Shown here one piece after another: positions 28,976 through 38,800 of a DNA stretch of 64,000 nt. The position numbers and the translations under genes are program-made. The DNA is taken from positions 1,026,185 through 1,090,184 of the forward strand of contig NZ_KI391954.1 of NCBI RefSeq assembly GCF_000185725.2, read 5' to 3'. The stretch's first letter is position 1. The number at the start of each line of letters is the position of its first letter. The notes beneath the pieces were generated by a model that was given only the letters and a program-made list of their open reading frames with translations, was not told the origin of the DNA and did not search any database. Source of the stretch: Segniliparus rugosus ATCC BAA-974. Its GTDB lineage: Bacteria; Actinomycetota; Actinomycetes; Mycobacteriales; Mycobacteriaceae.

Positions 28976-30321
28976 CAGGGCAGAAGCCGGAGCAGCGTTT
29001 GCCCGTGGTCGCGGTCGTGGGCCGCCCCAACGTCGGCAAATCGACGTTGGTGAACCGGTTCGTCGGCCGCCGCGCCGCTGTGGTGGAGGACGTGCCCGGC
29101 GTGACGAGGGACCGGGTCTCGTACGATGCCGAGTGGGGCGGACGCAGCTTCCTGGTGCAGGACACCGGCGGCTGGGAGCCCGACGCCACCGGCATCGGGC
29201 TGTCCATCGCGCAGCAGGCCGAACTCGCGATGGCCACCGCCGACGTGATCCTCCTCGTCGTGGACGCGCAGGCGGGGCCGACCGGGGTGGACGAGGCGTT
29301 GGCGAAGTCGCTGCGCCGTTCGAAAAAACCGGTCTTCCTTGTGGCGAACAAATCCGACAACCCGCAGATCGAGGACGAGTCCTCGGGGCTCTGGTCGCTC
29401 GGGCTCGGCAGGCCCTACCCGGTCTCGGCCTTGCACGGCAAGGGCTCCGGCGACCTCTTGGACGCCGCGCTCGAATCGGTGCCCGCCGTCCTGGTCGCCG
29501 AGCACGAAGGGCCCCGGCCCCGTCGGGTCGCGCTGGTGGGCAGGCCCAACGTCGGCAAGTCCTCCCTGATCAACAAGCTCGCGGGCGAGACGCGCTCGGT
29601 GGTGAACGAGATGGCGGGCACGACGGTGGACCCGGTGGACTCCATCATCACCCTTGACGACGAGGAATGGCAGTTCGTCGACACCGCCGGCCTGCGGCGC
29701 AAGGTCGGGCACGCCTCGGGCCACGAGTTCTACGCCGCCGTGCGGACCAAGAGCGCGATCGAGGCCGCCGAGGTCGTGATCGTGCTCATCGACGCGTCCG
29801 TGCCGCTCACCGAGCAGGACCAGCGGATCTTCGGCATGGTCGGCGAGGCGGGCCGCGCCATGGTCCTCGCGTGCAACAAATGGGATCTCGTGGACGAGGA
29901 CCGCCGCCACGAGCTGGAGAAAGAGCTCGACCGGGGCCTGACCAGGGTGACATGGGCCCCGAGGGTGAACATCTCGGCCCTCTCCGGGCGGGCGGTGCAC
30001 AAGCTCGCCCCGGCGCTGCGCGTCGCGCTCTCCTCCTGGGAGGAGCGGATCCCGACCGGCGAGCTCAACCAGTGGTTCTCCGAGATCATCGCCGCCACCC
30101 CGCCCCCGCCGCGCAGCGGGAAGATCCCGAGGCTGCTCTACGTCACCCAGGCGACCACCCAGCCGCCGACGTTCGTGCTCTTCACCACCGGGTTCCTCGA
30201 GGCGGGCTACCGGCGCTTTCTGGAGCGCAAGCTCCGCGAGACCTTCGGCTTCGAGGGCACCCCGATCCAGATCAACGTCCGCGAGCGGGAGAAGCGCGGC
30301 CCCAAGCCCAAGCGGAGCTGA
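28972..30321 (+). CDS. der: ribosome-assembly GTPase Der (EngA)
   Basis: Tandem-domain GTPase needed for 50S assembly. First G domain: GRPNVGKST (17-25), DTGGW, NKSD. Second: [23 protein letters not shown]-terminal KH-like domain ([20 protein letters not shown]) and a basic tail [12 protein letters not shown] follow. 449 residues, full length. Last gene of the coupled operon; it ends 7 bp from the end of the opposing excalibur gene. Confidence 0.96.
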   Translation: MTGQKPEQRLPVVAVVGRPNVGKSTLVNRFVGRRAAVVEDVPGVTRDRVSYDAEWGGRSFLVQDTGGWEPDATGIGLSIAQQAELAMATADVILLVVDAQAGPTGVDEALAKSLRRSKKPVFLVANKSDNPQIEDESSGLWSLGLGRPYPVSALHGKGSGDLLDAALESVPAVLVAEHEGPRPRRVALVGRPNVGKSSLINKLAGETRSVVNEMAGTTVDPVDSIITLDDEEWQFVDTAGLRRKVGHASGHEFYAAVRTKSAIEAAEVVIVLIDASVPLTEQDQRIFGMVGEAGRAMVLACNKWDLVDEDRRHELEKELDRGLTRVTWAPRVNISALSGRAVHKLAPALRVALSSWEERIPTGELNQWFSEIIAATPPPPRSGKIPRLLYVTQATTQPPTFVLFTTGFLEAGYRRFLERKLRETFGFEGTPIQINVREREKRGPKPKRS

Positions 30322-30328
30322 CTTTTTG

Positions 30329-30922
30329 TCATAGTCCGGGCTGCCAAGTGCTGTTGGATGCATCGCCGACACAGATCAACGCAATGCCGTCGGGGGTTTC
30401 CGCAGTGCCATCCGTGTGAAACGAACAGGCCGAGCCACGTGTTTTCGTGCCAACGAAGGATGCGGCGCTTACCCAGCGGGGCGTGGTGTTGCCCGCGTAC
30501 GCGCAGGCAAGTTGCTCACCGTTCGGCCCCTTTCCAAAGATGAAGCGCTCGGCGTTGCAGCAGGGCGCGTCGAGGATCGGGGCGGAACAGCCGGCGGGTG
30601 AAGCTGCGGACGATGTCGCCGGGGGAACAGCAGACGCTAATGGCGCGATGGTCGGAGCTGCTGGCGTTGGCGCAGCCGGGGTAGGGACGGGTGGCGCAGA
30701 TCCGCGCCGCCCGGACGAACCGGAGCCGCCTTCGCATGCGACCCCGTCGCCGTCGCGGTCGAGCTTGGAGCTGTAACCGGGGTCGCCTCTATAGAGCGGG
30801 GCCGTGCCAGCAGCTCTGGCCTCGGAGCAGTTCCGGTAGAGCGGCCCGGCCTCAGCGGTCGGCGCGGACAAGAGGAGCGCGACCGGCCCGAGGGCGAGGA
30901 CGGCGAAAGCATGCTTCCGCAT
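30329..30922 (-). CDS. secreted excalibur-domain protein
   Basis: A 197-residue exported protein. Signal peptide with LALGPVALLLSAPTAEA, then an excalibur Ca-binding domain (YRNCSEARAAGTAPLYRGDP and LDRDGDGVACE, an EF-hand-like loop). Next come a Pro/Ala/Thr linker (TPAAPTPAAPTIAP) and a Cys-rich C-terminal module with six Cys. The latter has FGKGPNGEQLACAY and DGIALICVGDAS, reminiscent of small mycobacterial secreted domains. Role unknown, probably at the cell surface. ATG at 30922. Confidence 0.8.
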   Translation of the reverse strand: MRKHAFAVLALGPVALLLSAPTAEAGPLYRNCSEARAAGTAPLYRGDPGYSSKLDRDGDGVACEGGSGSSGRRGSAPPVPTPAAPTPAAPTIAPLASAVPPATSSAASPAGCSAPILDAPCCNAERFIFGKGPNGEQLACAYAGNTTPRWVSAASFVGTKTRGSACSFHTDGTAETPDGIALICVGDASNSTWQPGL

Positions 30923-31346
30923 GGCGGCTCCTTCGGCAGAGGTAGGGATATGGTCGTATAAATCGAGGTCAGGAGATGTATATCACTTTTCTCCGCAAGA
31001 AGCTATTCTGTCGAAAAATAAGTCAAAAGCGCGGATTTGCTGAGCGCAGTGCGCGTTATAGAAGAATCTTCCATGCCTGTTGGTGCTACTGCTCCGAGGT
31101 GGAGCTGAGCTGCCTGCGGGTCGGTGGCCTCGCGCTCGACCGGCGCTACAGCCAGGGCGAGCCCGCCGGGTGGGAGGACGAGGTGGACCCCCGGTCTGGT
31201 TCCTCAAGATGGTCAACCGCTCCATGGGACACCAAGACCTCTTACCCCTTCGTCCTCCCTCCGAAAGTCCTCGACAAACTCGCCCACGCCCACGGACTCA
31301 TCGCCAAACGCCAACTCGCCAACAACGAATAAGAAAAAGCCGCTTC
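30923..31346. other. 424-bp low-coding stretch with an AT-rich core
   Basis: Bases about 30940-31030 are much richer in A/T than the surroundings and probably hold the excalibur gene promoter. The rest carries only overlapping short frames. One plus-strand frame ends FVLPPKVLDKLAHAHGLIA (before 31332) and has good codon use only in this tail, so it could be a gene remnant, but I recognise no family. Confidence 0.35.
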
Positions 31347-31877
31347 CTATGGCTGGAGGGGGTCGTCGAGTTCGACGAGATCGTCCCAGGCGAGGGTGAC
31401 CGGCGGCGCGGGCGTGCCGAGGGTTTCGGCGATGGTCGCGGCGGCGCGGGCGCGGAGCGCGTCGCCGTCGTCGAGGTAGGTGTGCTCGCGTTCGTCCGCG
31501 CCGACCGCGATGACGTCGATGTGCACCGCCGCGAGTGTGGTGCCCTGGAGCTCTATGGCGATATCGGCCACCGCCGCCGATGCCTCAGCGGCCGGTTCGG
31601 CGAGTGCCCACATGAGTATTTTCCGCAACGCGAGGTAGTTGATGGCGATGCCGGGCGCGGCGGTGCTGACCGGTCTCACCGGTCTTGGAAGCGTTGAGAC
31701 CAGCTGCCCGATGGCTGCTCGAAGCTGTTCCAGCGCGGGAAGGTCCACGTCGGGCGTGTCGTCGGAGCCTTCGGCCGATGTCCGTTTGGTGAGGCCCGCG
31801 AGTTCTCTGGTGGCATCGGCGATCCACTCCGTCGCATCCGCGGCGGAGTCATGGCGATCTCCCGCTCTAGCTCTCAT
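31347..31877 (-). CDS. hypothetical protein of the Asp23-associated sigma operon
   Basis: A 176-residue cytosolic protein, mostly helical at the N-terminus with ILMWALAEPAAEASAAVADI in the middle and an acidic C-terminus (AWDDLVELDDPLQ). It is not a recognised family. ATG 31877 has GGAG 6 bases upstream; longer TTG-started forms lack this. It lies 70 bp downstream of, and in the same direction as, the ECF sigma gene, so it might be a regulator or partner of that sigma. It is too polar to be a membrane anti-sigma factor. Confidence 0.55.
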   Translation of the reverse strand: MRARAGDRHDSAADATEWIADATRELAGLTKRTSAEGSDDTPDVDLPALEQLRAAIGQLVSTLPRPVRPVSTAAPGIAINYLALRKILMWALAEPAAEASAAVADIAIELQGTTLAAVHIDVIAVGADEREHTYLDDGDALRARAAATIAETLGTPAPPVTLAWDDLVELDDPLQP

Positions 31878-31947
31878 CGGTTCTCCAGTCTTACGCCGAG
31901 GGGAGGAGCTGTGCAAGTGCTCGGGCCGGGGGAGGAGCTTTGGAGGC

Positions 31948-32514
31948 TCATGGGCGGAACTCCTCGAGCGCCTTTGCGAGATGGTTGCGCGTGCGCTGCA
32001 AGTGACCGCGCACCGAGCCCTCGCTGGTGTGCAGGATCGTGGCGATCTCGGCCAGGGGAAGGTCGTGGACTTCGCGCAGCCACCACGCGGCGCGGGCTGT
32101 GTACGGGAGGCGGGCTAACTGGCTTCTGAGAGCGGCGAGGAATTCGCCGTGGAGCACTTGCTGTCCAGGGCCGGGGCGGACGTCAGGGGTTTCCGGGATC
32201 GTGTCGAGGTCGGTGTTCGCGCGACGTTTGCGCAGCGCGTCGATTGTTTTCCGGGAGGCGAGCGAGTACAGCCAGGTGCGGAACTGGGAGCGGAACTCGA
32301 ACGAAGGCAACGCTTTCCAGGCCGCTATGAAGGTTTCTTGGACGATGTCGTCGCAACCGGAGCGTTCGGGATAGGTGCTCTGGACGAACCGCAAAAGCGC
32401 GCTGGCGTGCCGCGCGACGAGGGCTTCGAACGCTTTCGCGTCGCCGTGCTGGGCGCGCCGGGCGAGCCGGTCGTCAGACAGGGAGGCCAGGAGCCGGGCC
32501 TCGGAAAGCGGCAT
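31948..32514 (-). CDS. ECF RNA polymerase sigma factor next to the Asp23 cluster
   Basis: A 188-residue ECF sigma factor. Region 2 is at about residues 25-95 (FEALVARHASALLRFVQS, DDIVQETFIAAWKALP, FRSQFRTWLYSLASRKTIDAL). Region 4 is at about 125-180 (LPYTARAAWWLREVHDLPLAEIA, TSEGSVRGHLQRTRNHL). No C-terminal extension. Divergent from the Asp23 operon across 150 bp, which contains CACAA-CA-TTGTG (32608-32619). Such sigma genes recur beside actinobacterial Asp23/Gls24 clusters and probably drive them. Confidence 0.88.
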   Translation of the reverse strand: MPLSEARLLASLSDDRLARRAQHGDAKAFEALVARHASALLRFVQSTYPERSGCDDIVQETFIAAWKALPSFEFRSQFRTWLYSLASRKTIDALRKRRANTDLDTIPETPDVRPGPGQQVLHGEFLAALRSQLARLPYTARAAWWLREVHDLPLAEIATILHTSEGSVRGHLQRTRNHLAKALEEFRP

Positions 32515-32664
32515 GGGGTCCTCTCGTCTCTTCTCTTCGCGCGACGGCCGAAGACAGGTTCTGTGTTCTGCGTCTCAAATCCGTGCGTTGCTTGCGCCGG
32601 GCTCCGACACAACATTGTGCCGTACAGATTTCGGCAGTTCGAAATTACTTGAAGGAGAAAGCTG

Positions 32665-33129
32665 ATGACGACGACAGAATCCCGCGGGGTGAGCGTGGCC
32701 AAGCCTGCTGAGCGCACCGGCAAGAATGTGGAGCAACTCTCCGACCACGGCGTCACGACGATTGCCGATGTCGTGGTGTCGAAGATCGCGGGCATTGCCA
32801 CTCGCGAGGTCGACGGAGTCCACGACCTGGGCGGCCAGGCGGCTCGCGTGGTCGGCAAGCTGCGCGAAGCGCTGCCGGGCTCGGTCAGCTTGAGCCAGGG
32901 CGTCAGCGTGGAGGTCGGTGAGCGGCAGGCGGCTATCGACATCGACATCGTGGCCGAGTACGGGATCGCGATCCATGATCTGGCCGACGGCATCCGGCGC
33001 AATGTCATCTCGTCCGTCGAGAACATGACAGGCCTGGAGGTCACCGAAGTCAACATCACCGTCCACGACGTGCATTTCAGCGACGACGACGACAATGAGA
33101 ACGCTTCGGGGGAGCCGAGAGTCCAATGA
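32665..33129 (+). CDS. Asp23/Gls24 family envelope stress protein
   Basis: A 154-residue Asp23/Gls24-fold protein: ITIADVVVSKIAGIATREVDGV-type N-terminus (visible as TIADVVVSKIAGIATREVDG), VEVGERQAAIDIDIVAEYGI in the middle, IRRNVISSVENMTGLEVTEV and VNITVHDVHF at the end, then an acidic tail. In Firmicutes, Asp23 is anchored beneath the membrane by AmaP and responds to cell-wall stress. Here it heads a six-gene operon with one- to four-base overlaps. Start ATG 32665 with GAAGGAG upstream. Confidence 0.9.
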   Translation: MTTTESRGVSVAKPAERTGKNVEQLSDHGVTTIADVVVSKIAGIATREVDGVHDLGGQAARVVGKLREALPGSVSLSQGVSVEVGERQAAIDIDIVAEYGIAIHDLADGIRRNVISSVENMTGLEVTEVNITVHDVHFSDDDDNENASGEPRVQ

Positions 33130-33425
33130 GCCAGTCCGCCGCAGAGAGCGTGGACCGGCTCGTCGCCGCGATCACCGCTATCGACGGCGTCGTCGGCCTC
33201 TATTCCGGAGGCGCCGGAGCCCCGGCCACGCACCTTCCTGGACGGACAGTCCAGGGGGTGCGGCTGGGGCCGGCGGGCGGTCAGGTCCAAGTGGTCCTCG
33301 AGCTGCGCGAGGGGTTGATCGACCTGGCGGACCACGTGCGCCATGTCGCCAGCGAGGTGGCCGGGGTGCCGGTCGACGTCGTCGTTGGCGATGTGGCCTT
33401 ACCGGATTCGGCCCAAGTCGAGTGA
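33126..33425 (+). CDS. second, short Asp23-like protein
   Basis: A 99-residue cytosolic protein with the condensed Asp23-like pattern of an N-terminal helix (VDRLVAAITAIDGVVGLYSG), a beta pair (GGQVQVVLELREG) and IDLADHVRHVASEVAGVPV. It overlaps the preceding Asp23 gene by ATGA and the next gene by GTGA. Such short proteins are standard second members of actinobacterial Asp23 clusters; their role is unknown. Confidence 0.7.
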   Translation: MSQSAAESVDRLVAAITAIDGVVGLYSGGAGAPATHLPGRTVQGVRLGPAGGQVQVVLELREGLIDLADHVRHVASEVAGVPVDVVVGDVALPDSAQVE

Positions 33426-33676
33426 GCGCGGCTCGTGCGGATGAGGCCGCGCGCCGGGCGCGCCGGGAAGCCGTGCGGCGCTGCCATCCAGACGCGGGCG
33501 GTTCCGCGGAGATGCTGATCACGGCGTTGGCGGCCTTCGACGAGCGAGATGCCTGCCGACGAGCTCCGGTCCGAGCGCGGCGGACATGGCGCGGCAGGAT
33601 GGCGGTGTTCCTACGGTCGGGCGTCTTTGGCGCTCGGCGGAAGAAACGACAACTCCCGAGGAGGAGATGGAAATGA
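33422..33676 (+). CDS. small basic protein with a J-domain-like HPDAGG motif
   Basis: An 84-residue, Arg-rich protein starting at GTG 33422, which overlaps the previous stop. RRAREAVRRCHPDAGGSAEML-type sequence (seen as RRCHPDAGGSAEML, then ITALAAFDERDACRR) resembles the HPDxGG turn of J-domains, but it is too short to be a full DnaJ. The C-terminal half is strongly basic. It ends by ATGA overlap with the DUF2273 gene. Genuine coding is supported mainly by this coupled position. Confidence 0.55.
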   Translation: MSAARADEAARRARREAVRRCHPDAGGSAEMLITALAAFDERDACRRAPVRARRTWRGRMAVFLRSGVFGARRKKRQLPRRRWK

Positions 33677-33852
33677 ACGGGAAATACGCGGTAGCCGGAT
33701 TTTTCGGCGGGCTGCTGCTGGCCATCGCGATCGTCGTCGGAGGCCTGGTCGGCTTTCTGCTGGCGATCGTGCTCGCCGGAGCAGGGGCAGTGGTCGGCGC
33801 TCACTTCGACGGCGCGATCGACCTGACTTCTCTTGGCCGTCGCCGGAGCTGA
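33673..33852 (+). CDS. DUF2273 small integral membrane protein
   Basis: A 59-residue protein with two membrane segments (VAGFFGGLLLAIAIVVGG and FLLAIVLAGAGAVVGAHFDG) and a basic tail, typical of DUF2273 proteins of Asp23 clusters. The start at 33673 is preferred to ATG 33667 because AGGAG lies 7 bases upstream and the ATGA overlaps the previous stop. Probably helps anchor the Asp23 complex at the membrane. Confidence 0.82.
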   Translation: MNGKYAVAGFFGGLLLAIAIVVGGLVGFLLAIVLAGAGAVVGAHFDGAIDLTSLGRRRS

Positions 33853-34631
33853 TGGCGATGGCGATGGAAACACCCACGCCGTCCCGCCGGGGGGTCACGG
33901 TCGTGCATGCCCGTGCCCGTCAGCGGTTGATCGAGCGCGCCGCGCTCTCGGTTCCAGGAGTGGTCGTGCGGCGGGGCGCTCTGCCCGGCCAAAGCCTTCC
34001 GTCGGTCAGCACGGAGGTCCGTGAGGGGCGGAGCATCGTGGACGTCCGGATCGCGGCGAGCTGGCCGGCCGACAGCGGACAGATCACCGACGAAGTGCGC
34101 CGAGCGGTGGCCAAAGAGCTGCATCGGTCCTTGGGCGAGCGGCCCGACCACGTCCGAGTGCAGATTGCTCGATTCGAGAGCGAACGCACCCCGGCGCAGG
34201 TCGCCCAGGCGTGCGCGGCCGGGCACGCCGAAGCCGACGACACGGGCGCAAACCGCAGCGGCGCAGGCCCGCGCGGCCTGGCCTCGGCCACCGTCGTGGC
34301 GCTCTTGATCGCCTTGGCGCTGATCGTCGCGGGGGTGTGCGCGCTGCGGGACGCCGCTATCGGCTTCGGGTGGCTTCATGGCTCGACGCTGGTCCAGCCC
34401 GCCGCGAGCTGGATAGACGGCGGGCATTGGTCGTGGTGGACATGGCCCTTCGCGGCCGCGGCCGCGATAACGGGGCTGGCGCTGGTGGTTTTGGCGGTCG
34501 CTCCGCGTCCCCGCACCCACGTCCTCGTCGGCGACGGAGTCTGGCTCCCCCGAACCGCCTTGGGCCACTGGCAGGACCAACAGCGCGGAGGCTTCGAAGA
34601 CGGCGTGCTGGACGAAAGGATCGATCGATGA
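33852..34631 (+). CDS. Asp23-domain and two-helix membrane protein (DUF6286-like)
   Basis: A 259-residue protein. Residues about 12-115 resemble an Asp23 domain (LIERAALSVPGVVVRRGAL, VDVRIAASWPADSGQITDEV, VRVQIARFE). The C-terminal half has two membrane helices (LASATVVALLIALALIVAGV and FAAAAAITGLALVVLAV), as in DUF6286/AmaP-type members of these clusters. It would tether Asp23-type proteins to the membrane. The start overlaps the previous stop by one base (TGATG). Confidence 0.72.
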   Translation: MAMAMETPTPSRRGVTVVHARARQRLIERAALSVPGVVVRRGALPGQSLPSVSTEVREGRSIVDVRIAASWPADSGQITDEVRRAVAKELHRSLGERPDHVRVQIARFESERTPAQVAQACAAGHAEADDTGANRSGAGPRGLASATVVALLIALALIVAGVCALRDAAIGFGWLHGSTLVQPAASWIDGGHWSWWTWPFAAAAAITGLALVVLAVAPRPRTHVLVGDGVWLPRTALGHWQDQQRGGFEDGVLDERIDR

Positions 34632-35182
34632 GTTCTTCCCTGCGCTTGGCCGACAGGTTTCTGACCGCATTCGCGGGACTGGTGCTGCTCGTCGGCGCGA
34701 TATGGCTGGCCGGTTACCGCGCAGAGGTCCCGATCGCCCGCCAAAGCGCTGACAGAATCGACCCGCACGCGTTCGCCCGCGCGCTCCAATGGCCATGGTG
34801 GCCGGCGGCTGCCGCTGGCATTGGCTTCGTGCTGGTCCTGGTCGGACTATGGATCGTGCTGGCGCATCTGCGTCATGCGACAGCGCGCACCGTCGCGTCC
34901 CCGCACGGTCAAATCGCCTTGGACCGGATCGCCGCTGCGGCCGCCGACGATCTGGCCCGCCATCCACAAGTCCATAAAGCGCGCGCCGCCGCCCGCATAG
35001 AGGGCCGTGCCCCTGTGATACGCATCGTCGCCGAACTCGTGCCGCACACCCCGCCGGCCGATATCTCCCGGCTCGCCCGCAGATGCCGAGCCGACGCGCG
35101 CGCCGCGGCAGGCGACGACGTCGACGTTCAGTTCGTCGTCAAATACATCAGCCCCGATCAAACCGACACGACCTTGTTCTAG
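34628..35182 (+). CDS. AmaP-like membrane protein of the Asp23 cluster
   Basis: A 184-residue protein: two N-terminal transmembrane helices (FLTAFAGLVLLVGAIWLAGY and AAAAGIGFVLVLVGLWIVLA) followed by a soluble alkaline-shock-like domain (AAADDLARHPQVHKARAAAR, VIRIVAELVPHTPPADISRL). This is the layout of AmaP, the membrane anchor of Asp23. It overlaps the previous gene by ATGA and closes the tightly packed operon. Confidence 0.7.
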   Translation: MSSSLRLADRFLTAFAGLVLLVGAIWLAGYRAEVPIARQSADRIDPHAFARALQWPWWPAAAAGIGFVLVLVGLWIVLAHLRHATARTVASPHGQIALDRIAAAAADDLARHPQVHKARAAARIEGRAPVIRIVAELVPHTPPADISRLARRCRADARAAAGDDVDVQFVVKYISPDQTDTTLF

Positions 35183-35321
35183 ACCAGGAACAAGGCCCCG
35201 AGCGGCGCGACCGGGAACAACGCGGCGGCCTATTCCCTCCGCACACCCATGAACTTGGGCTTCGTTCCGACGGCGCCCGGGAAATAAGAAAAAATGAACC
35301 AACAGAAAGGGGCTCTCCACC

Positions 35322-35531
35322 ATGAGCATCTCCGACAACCCGAAGAACACCGCAGAAGACATCAAGGGCCGCGCCAAAGAAGCGGCTGGGGCCGTGACCG
35401 GCAATGACGAGCTCAAAGCCGAAGGGCAAGCCGACCAAGGCCTGGCTGCTGCCAAGCAAGCGGTCACCGACATCGCCGACAAGGTGAAAGACGGCGTCGA
35501 AGCGGTGAAAGACAAACTGACCGGAAACTGA
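35322..35531 (+). CDS. CsbD family stress-response protein
   Basis: A 69-residue, highly charged helical protein with the CsbD signature DIKGRAKEAAGAVTGNDELKAEG (seen as IKGRAKEAAGAVTGN and DELKAEGQADQ). CsbD proteins are general-stress proteins of unknown biochemical role. AAAGGGG precedes the ATG. It lies 139 bp after the Asp23 operon with its own likely promoter and ends before a hairpin. Confidence 0.9.
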   Translation: MSISDNPKNTAEDIKGRAKEAAGAVTGNDELKAEGQADQGLAAAKQAVTDIADKVKDGVEAVKDKLTGN

Positions 35532-35833
35532 AAAGCCCGTCCTGCCCGGGTCGCCGCGAGAAGTCAAAGGCGGCCCGGGCAGGCGCGGAGCCCGGTCGCC
35601 TGAGCCGCATCGGGACCGTTGGCCCGCCGAGGTCGGAGGCGCTGGGCTCGGACCTACGGTCCGATGAGAGATTCCTCGCCCGCGCCGTGACGGAAGTCGG
35701 CTCTGGGGCGGAACGCTGGGCGGAGGCCGGGCATGGCGAGGCGGCGGAGCCGACGTCGTGAGGAGTTGACATTGTTATACGAACTGGGTGACGAGTCCGG
35801 CGTGGCGAAGGGCCATGTTGTAGCGTGATGCGC
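35532..35833 (+). terminator. intergenic region with a terminator-like hairpin (35541-35583)
   Basis: CCTGCCCGGG (35541-35550) pairs with CCCGGGCAGG (35574-35583), reinforced by an inner CGCC/GGCG pair; it probably terminates csbD. The rest has no gene. TTGACA (35766-35771) and TTATAC (35775-35780) lie upstream of pyc but are too close to be a matched -35/-10 pair; either could belong to the pyc promoter. Confidence 0.5.
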
Positions 35834-38800
35834 ATGTTCCAAAAGGTTCTGGTCGCCAATCGTGGAGAGATCGCGGTCCGGGCCTTCCGGGCCGCGTTCG
35901 AGCTGGGGGCGGGCACCGTCGCCGTGTATCCCTATGAGGACCGGTACTCGCTGCACCGGCTCAAGGCCGACGAGTCGTACCAGATCGGGGAGGTGGGCCA
36001 CCCGGTCCGCGCCTACCTGGACGTGGACGAGATCGTCGCGACGGCCAAACGGTGCGGGGCGGACGCGGTCTACCCCGGATACGGGTTCTTGTCCGAGAAC
36101 CCGCGCCTGGCACGGGCGTGCGCCGAGGCGGGGATCGCGTTCATCGGCCCCTCCGCCGAGATCCTCGAATTGGCCGGGGACAAGTCCCGCGCGGTCGCCG
36201 CCGCGCGGGCGGCGGGCCTGCCCGTGCTCGCCTCGGCGGCTCCGTCCGCCGACGTGGACGAGTTGTTGGCCGCGGCGGAGTCGATGACGTTCCCGGTGTT
36301 CGTGAAGGCCGTCGCGGGCGGCGGCGGCAGGGGCATGCGCCGTGTGGCGGAGCCCAAGGAGCTGCGCGACGCGATCCTCGCCGCCTCGCGCGAGGCGGAA
36401 GCGGCGTTCGGCGACGGCACGGTCTTCCTCGAGCAGGCGGTGATCAACCCCCGGCACATCGAGGTGCAGATCCTCGCGGACTGGCATGGCGAGGTCGTGC
36501 ACCTGTACGAGCGGGACTGCAGCCTGCAACGTCGGCACCAGAAGGTCATCGAGCTTGCCCCGGCCCCGAACTTGGACCCGGAGCTGCGCGAGAAGATCTG
36601 CGCGGACGCGGTGGCCTTCGCCCGGCACATCGGGTACCGCTGCGCGGGCACGGTGGAGTTCCTGGTGGACGAGCAGGGCCGGCACGTGTTCATCGAGATG
36701 AACCCGCGCATCCAGGTGGAGCACACGGTCACAGAGGAGATCACCGACGTCGATCTGGTGCAGAGCCAGATGCGGGTGGCCTCGGGCGAGACGCTCGCGG
36801 AGCTCGGCCTTCGCCAAGACGCGATCCGAGTCCGGGGCGCGGCGCTGCAGTGCCGCATCACCACCGAGGATCCGGCGAACGGGTTCCGCCCGGACACCGG
36901 GCGGATCATCGCCTACCGCAGCCCTGGCGGGGCGGGGGTGCGCCTGGACGGCGGCACGAGCCTCGGCGCGGCGGTCGGCGCGCACTTCGACTCGATGCTC
37001 GTCAAGCTCACCTGCCGGGGCCGGGACTTCGAAGCCGCGATCACCCGCGCCCGCAGGGCCGTCGCGGAGTTCCGCATCCGGGGCGTGACGACGAACATCC
37101 AGTTCCTCCAGGCGGTGCTCGACGACCCTGACTTCCAAGCCGGCCGGATCACCACCTCGTTCATCGAGGAGCGCCCCGGACTGGTCACCGCGCGGCGCTC
37201 GGCGGACCGCGCCACCAAGATCCTCGACTACCTCGCCGACGTCACGGTGAACCGGCCGCACGGGCAGCGCCCCTCGAAGGTGTACCCGCACGACAAGTTG
37301 CCGCCGGTCGACCTCGCCTCGGCCCCGCCGGACGGCTCCCGCCAGCGTCTGCTCGCGCTCGGCCCCGAGGGGTTCGCCCGCCACTTGCGGGACAGCCCCG
37401 GCGTGGGGCTCACCGACACCACCTTCCGCGACGCGCACCAGTCCCTCCTCGCCACCCGGCTGCGCACGACCGGCCTGCTCGCCGTCGCACCGCACATCGC
37501 GCGGACCACGCCGGGCCTGCTCTCCGTCGAATGCTGGGGCGGCGCGACTTACGACGTGGCGCTGCGGTTCCTCAAGGAGGATCCGTGGGACCGGCTCGCG
37601 GCCTTGCGCGAGGCGATCCCGAACATCTGCCTGCAGATGCTGCTGCGCGGGCGCAACACCGTCGGCTACACCCCGTACCCCACCAAGGTGACCGACGCGT
37701 TCGTGCGGGAGGCCACCGCGACCGGGATCGACATCTACCGGATCTTCGACGCGCTCAACAACGTGTCCGCGATGCGCCCGGCGATCGACGCGGTGCGCGC
37801 GACCGGCACCTCCGTCGCCGAGGTCGCGCTCTGCTACACGGGCGATCTCTCCGCGCCAGGCGAGCGCCTCTACACGCTGGACTACTACCTGCGCCTGGCC
37901 GAGGAGATCGTCCAGGCCGGGGCGCACGTCCTGGCGATCAAAGACATGGCGGGCCTGTTGCGCCCGCCCGCTGCGGCGACGCTGGTCTCCGCGCTGCGCT
38001 CGCGCTTCGATCTGCCGGTGCACGTGCACACGCACGACACGCCGGGCGGGCAGCTCGCGACCTATTGGGCCGCCTGGCAGGCCGGGGCGAGCGCGGTGGA
38101 CGGCGCGGCGGCCCCGCTCGCAGGGACGACCAGCCAGCCCGCGCTGTCCTCGATCGTGGCGGCTGCGGCGAACACCCCGTACGACACCGGGGTGGACCTG
38201 GGCGCGGTGTGCGCGCTCGAGCCGTACTGGGAGGCGATCCGCAAGGTGTACTCGCCGTTCGAGTCCGGCCTGCCGTCGCCGACCGGCCGGGTGTACGAGC
38301 ACGAGATCCCCGGCGGCCAGCTCTCCAACCTGCGCCAACAGGCCATCGCGCTCGGCTTGGGCGACCAGTTCGAGCAAGTCGAGGAGTGCTACGCCGCCGC
38401 CGACCGGATCCTGGGGCGGCTGGTGAAGGTCACCCCCTCTCCAAAGTGGTCGGCGACCTGGCGCTAGCGCTGGTGGGGGCCGGGGTCGAGCGGCGAGGAG
38501 TTCGCCGCAGACCCGGCCCGGTTCGACATCCCGGATTCAGTGATCGGGTTCTTGCGCGGCGAGCTCGGCGACCCGCCGGGCGGCTGGCCGGAGCCGTTCC
38601 GCACGAAGGCGCTCAGCGGCCGCGCGGAGGCCAAGCCCGTCGCCGAGCTCACCGCCGAGGACGAGGCGCAGCTCGACGGTTCGAGCGCCCAGCGCCGCGC
38701 GGCGCTCAACCGCCTCCTGTTCCCTGGGCCGACCAGGGAGTTCCTCGCCCACCGGGAGCAGTACGGGAACACCTCCAGGCTGTCTGCGAACCAGTTCTTC

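Noticed and set aside
35654-38377. A 907-residue frame antisense to pyc.
   Set aside because: Composition and lack of any motif mark it as the shadow of the carboxylase gene.
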